From NCBI GenBank assembly GCA_945787585.1, contig CALZIG010000032.1, positions 1-9,904 of the forward strand: 9,904 nt of DNA. The letters are read 5' to 3'. A program made the translations under genes and the position numbers. Below, piece after piece: positions 1 through 5,794 of this stretch (position 1 is the first letter of the stretch; every line of letters starts with the position of its first letter). The stretch is from an uncultured Gammaproteobacteria bacterium (GTDB taxonomy: Bacteria > Pseudomonadota > Gammaproteobacteria > SZUA-140). The notes beneath the pieces were generated by a model. The model saw only the letters and a list, made by a program, of their open reading frames with translations, had not been told where the DNA came from and did no database searches.

Positions 1-1008
1 CATCACCTCGCCGCTTTCCGCCCAGGTGTTCGAGAGCGTCTTGAGCAGCGGCACTCGTACCCACATTTCATTCACATCATCAATGGCGATGCCACGCGCC
101 ATCGGAAACAACGTATTAAACTCAAAACCCGCCACCACTGGATGCGCGCCATAACTCGCCACCAGTGCCATGCGCGGATCATCGGTACCAAATAGCTGCA
201 TACCAATCTGCGACACATTGGGGTCGATAATCATCCCGGGCTGCAAAATAACGCCGAGCTGTTTACCGATCCCGGAAAGCCCATACGACTCGCCGGGGTC
301 GACCAGCCACAGTAGGTTTCCACCCCGGTCGAGATAGCCCTGTATCGCCACCAGCTCACCGGGCAACAGGTCGGCGCGTGGCCCTGCGATCACAAGCAGC
401 GAGGTGTTGTCCGGCACGGCACTCGCACTGGCCTGAGTGAGGCCGTAAAGCTGCGTCCCTTTCGCCTGTAATTGTTGCGCCCACGCAGAGAGGTCATAGT
501 TCGCCGCCTGTAGAAAATCGCGTTCGCCATGTCCCTGTAGAAAAGCGATCTTGCGCTCACCGCCGCGCAGCACCTTTTGCAACGCATTGCTGATCCCCTC
601 TTCCGACACCTGCTGTGTCTGGGTGCGCTGCCCACCGTATTCAATCACCATCTCACCCTCGGCGGTGATGTTCATCTCGCGCACGCGCTGCGGCTCGGCA
701 TCCGGATTGACAAACTGCAGTTCGATATCCGCTTTATAACGTTGATAACGCCCCACCAGTTCGCTGATATGTTGTCGCATCAACGGTGTCTCGCGTACGA
801 ACACCGTAATCACTACCGGCTGCGGCATCTCGTTCAACAGCGCGACACTCGTCTCAGACAAGGTATTGCGACCATTCTCCGTCCAGTCCGCGTGATAGTT
901 GTACTGGGTGCTCAACCAGCCCACCAGCCCAACGGCAGCGAGAAACAGCATCACAAACAGCAGGTTCTGCAACAGCATCAAACGGCGGGATTTAAGCGTT
1001 ACTTTCAT
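1..1008 (-). CDS. GldG-like ABC transporter auxiliary protein (partial, C-terminus beyond left edge)
   Basis: The frame reads open from an ATG at 1008 to base 1, giving the first 336 residues; the C-terminus is outside the window. After a basic start (MKVTLKSRR) there is one membrane anchor at about residues 14-33. A large extracytoplasmic domain follows, with the opening typical of this family (DWTENGRNTLSE, 41-52) and a conserved-looking block FLQGHGERDF at 156-165. This matches the GldG / ABC_transp_aux group (IPR019196-type) of proteins that accompany ABC-2 exporters; a second, C-terminal membrane helix is usual and would lie off the edge. The start is supported by AAGG about five bases upstream. 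It lies 31 bp behind the permease gene on the same strand, so it is the third gene of the operon. The family was named for gliding motility in Bacteroidetes, but proteobacterial members have no established substrate. Family call confident, function unknown. Confidence 0.88.
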   Translation of the reverse strand, partial: MKVTLKSRRLMLLQNLLFVMLFLAAVGLVGWLSTQYNYHADWTENGRNTLSETSVALLNEMPQPVVITVFVRETPLMRQHISELVGRYQRYKADIELQFVNPDAEPQRVREMNITAEGEMVIEYGGQRTQTQQVSEEGISNALQKVLRGGERKIAFLQGHGERDFLQAANYDLSAWAQQLQAKGTQLYGLTQASASAVPDNTSLLVIAGPRADLLPGELVAIQGYLDRGGNLLWLVDPGESYGLSGIGKQLGVILQPGMIIDPNVSQIGMQLFGTDDPRMALVASYGAHPVVAGFEFNTLFPMARGIAIDDVNEMWVRVPLLKTLSNTWAESGEVM

Positions 1009-1039
1009 CTACCTTTACTCAATTGCACTTTTCGATGAT

Positions 1040-1810
1040 TTAATGCTGAGTACGCTCGGCATCGAGCCGACGCACCGTAAGCACCAGAAAGGCTGTGATA
1101 AACAACAGGTAGTAGATCAGGTCCGCACTGTTGAACACCCCCTTCAACAGCGCCTCGTAGTGACGCAGGATCGACAGATAGGCCAGTACATCATTGCCAG
1201 GCCCCGCACTAGCACCGGAACCCGCGTTATTTCCCGCCCAGTCGAGAATCCACAACAGCAGCAGCACACCAAAGGTACTGACGGCCGCGATTGTCGGCTG
1301 CGCCGTCAGTGACGACATAAACAGCCCCAGTGCAGCAAAGCTCGCCAGCAGTAACAATAGACCCAGTGACGCGGCCGCCAACATGCCGAAATCGAGCGTA
1401 CCGCCCAACAGCAGCGCCAATGGCATCATCAGAATCATCAAGAGCATCAACAATAGAAAGGTCATCACGCCGAGAAACTTGCCAACGACAATCGACGTCA
1501 TTGAGATCGGCGCAGCAAATAGCAGGCTCAACGTCTGGTTGCGGCGCTCATCACTGATCAGCCGCATCGTGATCAACGGCACCACCAGCAGCAACACCAT
1601 CGCGGCATTCCCCAGCAGCGGCACCGCAATGATCTCGGTCATCCCCGGTGCACCCGCCAACATCGGCAAGCGTGGCTGTAGCTGGATAAAAAGATCGATC
1701 TGCGCCAGGTACATATAGGCGAAGATCAACTGCACCACCGCAAGGATCGACCACGCCAGTGGCGACAGAAAGAGGCTGCGCAGTTCGCGCCCAGCGATGG
1801 CGCAGATCAT
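1040..1810 (-). CDS. ABC-2 family permease, GldF/NosY-like
   Basis: A 256-residue integral membrane protein with six predicted membrane segments at about residues 17-37, 59-81, 107-135, 144-166, 173-191 and 230-247. The cytoplasmic motif SDERRNQTLSLLFAAPIS (86-103) after the second helix is characteristic of ABC-2 permeases of the GldF/NosY type, where it forms the coupling region facing the ATPase. The length fits the family. Between helices five and six is a flexible Gly/Ser/Asn-rich loop (about 192-206). The ATG overlaps the TGA of the ATPase gene by 4 bp (1807-1810), indicating translational coupling, and GGTGAGG just upstream is a fair ribosome-binding site. It should form the transmembrane path of an exporter with the ATPase and the GldG-like protein. 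The substrate cannot be read from the sequence. Confidence 0.92.
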   Translation of the reverse strand: MICAIAGRELRSLFLSPLAWSILAVVQLIFAYMYLAQIDLFIQLQPRLPMLAGAPGMTEIIAVPLLGNAAMVLLLVVPLITMRLISDERRNQTLSLLFAAPISMTSIVVGKFLGVMTFLLLMLLMILMMPLALLLGGTLDFGMLAAASLGLLLLLASFAALGLFMSSLTAQPTIAAVSTFGVLLLLWILDWAGNNAGSGASAGPGNDVLAYLSILRHYEALLKGVFNSADLIYYLLFITAFLVLTVRRLDAERTQH

Positions 1811-2811
1811 GCTGCCTCACCCGCTTGCGCTGGATTTAAATCTGGGCCTGGATTTAGATTGGGCTTCGAATCCTGTGGCAACGCTGTATCGGCACAGGTG
1901 ATATCGACAAAGACCTGCTCCAGCGTCATCCGTTCCGGCATCAGCTCATGCAGTCCCCAGCCGTTGGCCACCGCTTGCTCAACGATCGCATCAGATGGAT
2001 CGCGATCGGCATCAAAAGCGATCCGCAGACGACCATCTTCCAACGGTTCCACCGACTGTACGCCGTGAATCGATTCCAGCTCAGCGATCGAAGGCACCAT
2101 GCGCAGCGCCACCAATAATGTCGTTGCCTGCAACTTGGCGCGCATCTCGCCAATCGTTTCATTCAATACCAGATGCCCGCGATTGATGATCTGCACCCGG
2201 TCACACACCGACTGCACTTCCGGCAGGATGTGGGTCGACAGCACCACGCTATGTTCGTTGGCGACTTCACGGATCAGCGTGCGAATCTCACGAATCTGAA
2301 TCGGGTCGAGCCCCACCGTCGGCTCATCGAGCAACACCACCGCGGGCGAGTGAATAATCGCCTGCGCGATACCGACACGCTGCTGAAAGCCCTTCGATAG
2401 ATTGGCGATCAGCCGACGCCCAACTTCAGTCAGGCCGCAACGCTCTTTTGCGCTATCAATGGCACTCCAATGTTGCGCGCGCGCAATTCGATTGATCCGC
2501 GCGCAGTATGCGAGGTATTCATCCACGGTGAGATCGCGATAGAGCGGTGGCGTCTCCGGCATATAACCGAGCTCCGCCTTAGCCAGTATCGGCTGGTCAA
2601 GGATATCGATGCCGTTGATCAACACTCGTCCACCGCTGGGCGCAAGACTGCCGCCGATGATACGCATCGTGGTCGACTTGCCGGCGCCGTTAGGACCGAG
2701 AAAGCCCAGTACCTCGCCGCGTCGCACCTCAAAGCTGAGATCATGCACGGCACACAACTCACCATAATATCGATAGAGGTTTTCAACGGTGATCAGACTA
2801 TCCTTACTCAT
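1807..2811 (-). CDS. ABC transporter ATP-binding protein, GldA/NatA-like
   Basis: A 334-residue cytoplasmic ATPase that should power the adjacent permease. Visible motifs are Walker A GPNGAGKST (39-47), a Q-loop region GYMPETPPLY (82-91) with Glu in place of the usual Gln, as is common in GldA-type proteins, ABC signature LSKGFQQR (138-145), Walker B VVLLDEP (158-164), D-loop GLDP (167-170) and switch His194 in STH. A C-terminal extension from about residue 220 is the regulatory domain seen in many ABC-2 ATPases; it ends in a Pro/Asn-rich tail carrying a short tandem repeat (residues 317-328). All catalytic motifs are intact. It is the first gene of the operon, ahead of the permease and the GldG-like gene. 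No ribosome-binding site is visible at the normal distance, and an upstream ATG at 2831 runs into a stop after four codons, so the start at 2811 is the only reasonable ATG. Confidence 0.95.
   Translation of the reverse strand: MSKDSLITVENLYRYYGELCAVHDLSFEVRRGEVLGFLGPNGAGKSTTMRIIGGSLAPSGGRVLINGIDILDQPILAKAELGYMPETPPLYRDLTVDEYLAYCARINRIARAQHWSAIDSAKERCGLTEVGRRLIANLSKGFQQRVGIAQAIIHSPAVVLLDEPTVGLDPIQIREIRTLIREVANEHSVVLSTHILPEVQSVCDRVQIINRGHLVLNETIGEMRAKLQATTLLVALRMVPSIAELESIHGVQSVEPLEDGRLRIAFDADRDPSDAIVEQAVANGWGLHELMPERMTLEQVFVDITCADTALPQDSKPNLNPGPDLNPAQAGEAA
1828..1863 (-). repeat. Two imperfect 18-bp tandem repeats in the ATPase C-terminal tail
   Basis: Two adjacent 18-bp units (1828-1845 and 1846-1863) match at 13 of 18 positions. 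In the coding frame they give PNLNPG followed by PDLNPA, a Pro/Asn-rich disordered tail lying after the regulatory domain and just before the end of the protein. This is probably a local duplication in a poorly constrained linker. It is in frame and does not disturb the downstream overlap with the permease gene. Confidence 0.7.
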
Positions 2812-2817
2812 GCGCTT

Positions 2818-2846
2818 ATAGTACGTTCATGTTCCTGACAATACAA
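2818..2846 (-). promoter_or_regulatory. Candidate sigma-70 promoter for the ABC operon, close to the start codon
   Basis: On the minus strand there is TTGTAT (2846-2841), a 17-base spacer and TACTAT (2823-2818). Transcription from this pair would begin at about position 2811, which is the first base of the ATG, giving a leaderless or nearly leaderless message. This agrees with the absence of a Shine-Dalgarno sequence before this gene. It is a pattern match only; both hexamers deviate from consensus. Confidence 0.4.
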
Positions 2847-2857
2847 AAGATGATAAC

Positions 2858-2887
2858 GCATCAGCGTAATAATCTGATACGTAATAA
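2858..2887. promoter_or_regulatory. Possible operator: overlapping inverted and direct repeats between divergent genes
   Basis: The 85-bp spacer between the ATPase gene and the hydantoinase gene holds an inverted repeat ATCAG (2860-2864) / CTGAT (2874-2878) around a 9-base centre, and two copies of CGTAATAA at 2865-2872 and 2880-2887, 15 bp apart. A second small inverted pair, TGAT/ATCA, lies at 2851-2863. The cluster sits 9 bp upstream of the hydantoinase start, where a repressor could block either direction. No particular regulator family is recognised, and short A+T-rich repeats arise easily by chance. Confidence 0.3.
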
Positions 2888-2896
2888 ACTGGCACC

Positions 2897-4897
2897 ATGA
2901 AACTCACTACTAAACTCCTCGGCATCGACACCGGCGGTACCTTTACTGACTTTGCACTGTTCGATGGTGAGCAACTCACCATTCATAAAGTCCTGTCGAC
3001 TCCGCACGCGCCCGAAGCGGCGATCATCCAGGGAGTGACTGAACTCGGCCTGCTGGATCAGCCACTCAACATCGTCCACGGTTCAACCGTCGCCACCAAT
3101 GCCGCGCTGGAAGGTAAAGGGGTACGCACGGCATTCATCACCAACTACGGACTGGGTGACATGCTGACCATCGGGCGGCAGACCCGCGACGAACTCTATG
3201 AGTGGCATCCGGCACCCATCACACCTCCAGTGCCGCGTGAACTCTGCCTTGAAAGCGGCGGCCGACTCGGTGCCGATGGCAGCGTTGTCGAACCGCTGTC
3301 TGATGACGAACTGGCGCAATTAAAAAAAGCACTCGAACGATTGAAGCCACAGGCGGTGGCGATCAACCTGCTCTTTTCGTTTATTGATGATCGTTTTGAA
3401 AAGGCGATCGAGGCGATCATCCCGGACGGCATTTTTATCTCACGCTCATCGAAGATCCTGCCGGAGTATCGCGAATACGAACGCGGCATCACCACCTGGC
3501 TCAACGCATGGATCGGACCGCTGGTCGAGCGCTATCTACAACACCTCACCGACAGGCTGCCCCGTGCCAACATCACCGTGATGCAGAGTGCCGGCGGCAC
3601 CATTGATGCGCGGCTTGCTGGTGACGAGGCGGTGCATATGTTGCTCTCAGGGCCCGCTGGTGGTCTGGCTGGGGCACGTTTTACCGCTGCCGCCAGTGGC
3701 CAACAAAAACTATTAAGCTTCGATATGGGCGGCACCTCGACCGATGTCGCGATGCTCAACAGTCGTCCCGATGAAGCGCTGACACTCACCACCAACGGCA
3801 AAATCGGTCGCTATCCGGTGGCGATCCCGATGGTCGATATGCACACCATCGGCGCGGGTGGGGGTTCGATCGCCTCCCTCGATGCAGGCGGCCTGTTACA
3901 GGTTGGCCCCGAATCGGCCGGCGCGATGCCCGGCCCCGCCTGCTACGGTAACGGCGGTACCGCGCCGACCGTGACCGATGCCAATCTGGTACTGGGGCGC
4001 TTGCAGCCAGATGCTTTCCTTGGCGGCACGATGACGCTTGATGTGGCGGCGGCACGGACGGCCATTCACAGCATCGCAACGCCCTTGAATCTTTCGATTG
4101 AAGCAGCCGCACAGGGGATCATTGAGATCGCCAATGAACACATGGCGCAGGCACTGCGAGTGATCTCGGTACAACAGGGACACGATCCACGCGACTTCAC
4201 GCTGGTCTCATTTGGTGGTGCCGGTGGGCTGCATGTCTGTGCGCTGGCAGAGAAGCTCGGCATGACGCGTGCGCTAGTGCCGATCCACAGTGGAGTTTTG
4301 TCAGCCCTCGGCATGCTCACCGCACCGCGCGCACGGCAACTTTCGCGGACCCTCAATCGTCCGCTACCGTCATTGAGTGAAGCAGAAATCTCATCGCAAT
4401 TTGAGCGTTTACAACAGCAGGGGTTTGATGCATTGCAACAGGAGGGGTTGGCCATTGAGTCCATCACCACACAGCCTTCACTCGACCTCTGCTACCAAGG
4501 ACAATCCAGCACACTCAACATTCCGTGGATCACTTCACAACAGACGATTAAGGATATCACCATTAACTTTCATCACGCACATGAAGCACGCTACGGCCAT
4601 CGGCTCGACTGCACCGTTGAACTGGTCAACGTACGTGTCGGACTGCGCGGGCCAATGCCCAACATCACGCTGACTGTCGATGTTGATCATCGACCAGCAA
4701 ACCACTGCGCATCACTTTATTTCGACGGCGCCATCACTACTGTCGATGTCGTGGCGCGCGGTGCCTTGATGACAGACGTAAAATATCAGGGACCCGCTTT
4801 AATTTCCGAGGCTATTTCGACAACGTTTATCAATCACGATTGGAGTTACCTGCGTGATGAAACTGGAAATTTACTGCTTGAGAAAAACGCCCACTAA
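2897..4897 (+). CDS. HyuA-type hydantoinase/oxoprolinase family subunit
   Basis: A 666-residue cytoplasmic protein of the ASKHA-fold hydantoinase A/oxoprolinase family, which couples ATP hydrolysis to opening of cyclic amides such as hydantoins or 5-oxoproline, or to carboxylation reactions in related enzymes. The N-terminal domain starts with the phosphate-binding loop GIDTGGTFTD (9-18), followed by HGSTVATNAALEGKG (61-75). The central hydantoinase A domain has SFDMGGTSTDV (274-284), GAGGGSIA (319-326) and VGPESAGAMPGPACYG (336-351). The C-terminal part ends with the family-typical segment GPALISEAISTTFI. Length and domain order are those of a complete HyuA. Known enzymes normally need the HyuB subunit, usually encoded next door; here the next plus-strand gene is an unrelated zinc-ribbon protein. 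No good ribosome-binding site precedes the ATG, but the N-terminus matches the family at the expected distance. Substrate unknown. Confidence 0.92.
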   Translation: MKLTTKLLGIDTGGTFTDFALFDGEQLTIHKVLSTPHAPEAAIIQGVTELGLLDQPLNIVHGSTVATNAALEGKGVRTAFITNYGLGDMLTIGRQTRDELYEWHPAPITPPVPRELCLESGGRLGADGSVVEPLSDDELAQLKKALERLKPQAVAINLLFSFIDDRFEKAIEAIIPDGIFISRSSKILPEYREYERGITTWLNAWIGPLVERYLQHLTDRLPRANITVMQSAGGTIDARLAGDEAVHMLLSGPAGGLAGARFTAAASGQQKLLSFDMGGTSTDVAMLNSRPDEALTLTTNGKIGRYPVAIPMVDMHTIGAGGGSIASLDAGGLLQVGPESAGAMPGPACYGNGGTAPTVTDANLVLGRLQPDAFLGGTMTLDVAAARTAIHSIATPLNLSIEAAAQGIIEIANEHMAQALRVISVQQGHDPRDFTLVSFGGAGGLHVCALAEKLGMTRALVPIHSGVLSALGMLTAPRARQLSRTLNRPLPSLSEAEISSQFERLQQQGFDALQQEGLAIESITTQPSLDLCYQGQSSTLNIPWITSQQTIKDITINFHHAHEARYGHRLDCTVELVNVRVGLRGPMPNITLTVDVDHRPANHCASLYFDGAITTVDVVARGALMTDVKYQGPALISEAISTTFINHDWSYLRDETGNLLLEKNAH

Positions 4898-4985
4898 TCC
4901 ATCATTATGATTTTAAAACATTAAATATGGTAGCGAGCGCGATTTTCATTAGTAGCAACGCGCAGTCTTCAATCAGCTAGATTCC

Positions 4986-5000
4986 CATGCTAGCATGCTA
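4986..5000. promoter_or_regulatory. Overlapping perfect palindromes upstream of the zinc-ribbon gene
   Basis: CATGCTAGCATG (4986-4997) and TAGCATGCTA (4991-5000) are both perfect palindromes and overlap, about 70 bp upstream of the zinc-ribbon gene and 90 bp after the hydantoinase gene. The arrangement could be a binding site for a dimeric regulator. There is no T-run beside it, so it does not look like a terminator. The remainder of the 170-bp spacer shows no convincing promoter or gene. Confidence 0.25.
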
Positions 5001-5067
5001 ATTACGAAACTGAATTAATGTGACTTGAGAATAATAAAAGCGACTTCGAAATGGGGGATTAATAACG

Positions 5068-5409
5068 ATGTTTTGCTCAAAATGCAGCGCAGAAAACCCA
5101 GATGATGCAACAGCGTGCAGCAGTTGCGGAGAGCCAATTATGCAGTCAGCAGACAATACTCATGAAGAAGAAGCGAATGCATCGCAGGTCACCAGCATAT
5201 CACAGCCCACCAATCCACCGGTATCCATGGCGCTAAAAGTTAGCGTGAGCATTGCCACATTACTGATTCCATTCATCGGGTTGATTATGGGGATTATTTA
5301 CCTAAAAGATAAAACTGATAAATCAAAACGCTCAGCGGGCGCACTGTGGCTCTCTATTGCCATTTTCAGTGCCATTATCAACGTAATCTTCATGACGGGA
5401 AATAGTTAG
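5068..5409 (+). CDS. Zinc-ribbon protein with two transmembrane segments
   Basis: A 113-residue protein. Residues 1-22 form a zinc ribbon with two CxxC knuckles (Cys3/Cys6 and Cys17/Cys20; FCSKCSAENPDD then ACSSCGEPI). An acidic, Ser/Thr-rich linker (about 25-55) leads to two hydrophobic segments at about 57-79 and 89-110, separated by a strongly basic loop (KDKTDKSKR, 80-88). With both helices crossing the membrane and the basic loop in the cytoplasm, the ribbon would lie on the opposite face; hairpin insertion with the ribbon inside is the alternative. GGGGGA about ten bases before the ATG supports the start. Such zinc_ribbon plus membrane-helix proteins are common in bacteria and mostly uncharacterised. 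It is a single gene between the hydantoinase gene and a convergent DUF1289 gene. Function unknown. Confidence 0.85.
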   Translation: MFCSKCSAENPDDATACSSCGEPIMQSADNTHEEEANASQVTSISQPTNPPVSMALKVSVSIATLLIPFIGLIMGIIYLKDKTDKSKRSAGALWLSIAIFSAIINVIFMTGNS

Positions 5410-5414
5410 TCATA

Positions 5415-5477
5415 ATGGACACCACAGAGACTGCGCAGAACGTGCCCAGTATCCTCAAAAAACCGCGTACCGTTTAA
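5415..5477 (+). pseudogene. Possible 20-residue peptide or fragment of a broken gene
   Basis: Five bases after the zinc-ribbon stop an ATG opens a 20-residue frame, MDTTETAQNVPSILKKPRTV, ending in TAA at 5475-5477. In a shifted frame, reading continues through the stop region as KIHEAFNYLKRSKPMIDTR and on into the antisense of the DUF1289 gene. Both pieces look protein-like, which suggests a short gene remnant broken by a frameshift. Neither has a ribosome-binding site, and the stretch is too short to exclude chance. Confidence 0.15.
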
Positions 5478-5508
5478 AATCCATGAGGCATTTAATTATC
5501 TGAAAAGA

Positions 5509-5703
5509 TCAAAACCTATGATCGATACCCGGTTTAATTTTTTCCGCTTTACGCACTTCTGTGCGCTTTAATATCGCCTTTTTTTCTTCGTTCGACGCGG
5601 CATGCCAGCCGGTAATTTCATCAATCGAACGAAAGCAACCCATGCAGATATCATCGTTATCGAGACAACAGTTACGTACACAGGGTGACTCAACAATATC
5701 CAT
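5509..5703 (-). CDS. DUF1289 family cysteine-rich small protein
   Basis: A 64-residue protein beginning MDIVESPCVRNCCLD. The family pattern is complete: SPCVRNC, then a loop and ICMGCFRSIDEITGW, giving Cys8, Cys12, Cys20 and Cys23 as the likely metal ligands, with an additional Cys13. A helical tail rich in Lys and Glu (NEEKKAILKRTEVRKAEK) follows. DUF1289 proteins are short, widespread in proteobacteria and of unknown function; the four cysteines suggest a small zinc or other metal site. The ATG at 5703 is preferred over an in-frame ATG at 5736 because AGGGG lies seven bases before it and because the family begins just ahead of the SPC motif. It lies 91 bp downstream of the sensor kinase on the same strand and is convergent with the zinc-ribbon gene. 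Confidence 0.88.
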   Translation of the reverse strand: MDIVESPCVRNCCLDNDDICMGCFRSIDEITGWHAASNEEKKAILKRTEVRKAEKIKPGIDHRF

Positions 5704-5761
5704 AATCCTGCCCCTAAACACTGACCATTGCAGCAAACATTAAGTAGCGCGCTTATCGCTA

Positions 5762-5791
5762 TGTCGGTTAGACCTAAAAATTCTAACGACA
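5762..5791. terminator. Stem-loop just after the sensor kinase gene
   Basis: TGTCGGTTAGA (5762-5772) pairs with TCTAACGACA (5782-5791) to give ten base pairs with one bulged base and a 9-base loop. It begins 3 bp beyond the kinase stop codon. On the minus strand, the kinase's own direction, no T-run follows. On the plus strand it is followed by CTTTTACGTTTT, so an intrinsic terminator would work better against plus-strand readthrough from the zinc-ribbon side. It could instead protect or process the 3' end of the kinase message. Confidence 0.4.
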
Positions 5792-5794
5792 CTT

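Noticed and set aside
577..1038. Long open frame on the plus strand (about 153 codons) opposite the GldG-like gene
   Set aside because: It is antisense to a clear, family-matching gene, its translation is His/Gln/Leu-rich without any domain, and it has no ribosome-binding site.
1194..1718. Plus-strand open frame of 174 codons opposite the permease
   Set aside because: It mirrors the permease codons in G+C-rich DNA, has no recognisable domain, and lacks an independent start signal.
2473..2486. Perfect palindrome TTGCGCGCGCGCAA
   Set aside because: It lies within the ATPase coding sequence, where Ala/Arg codons (RIARAQH) explain the GC alternation; no reason to see it as a binding site.
5410..5508. 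Intrinsic terminator between the convergent zinc-ribbon and DUF1289 genes
   Set aside because: CCTCA and TGAGG form a wide inverted pair near 5452-5487, but the inside is mostly unpaired and no T-run follows, so a terminator is not supported.
5509..5736. Longer version of the DUF1289 gene starting at ATG 5736
   Set aside because: The additional 11 residues do not look like the family, and the ATG at 5703 has AGGGG at a good distance.
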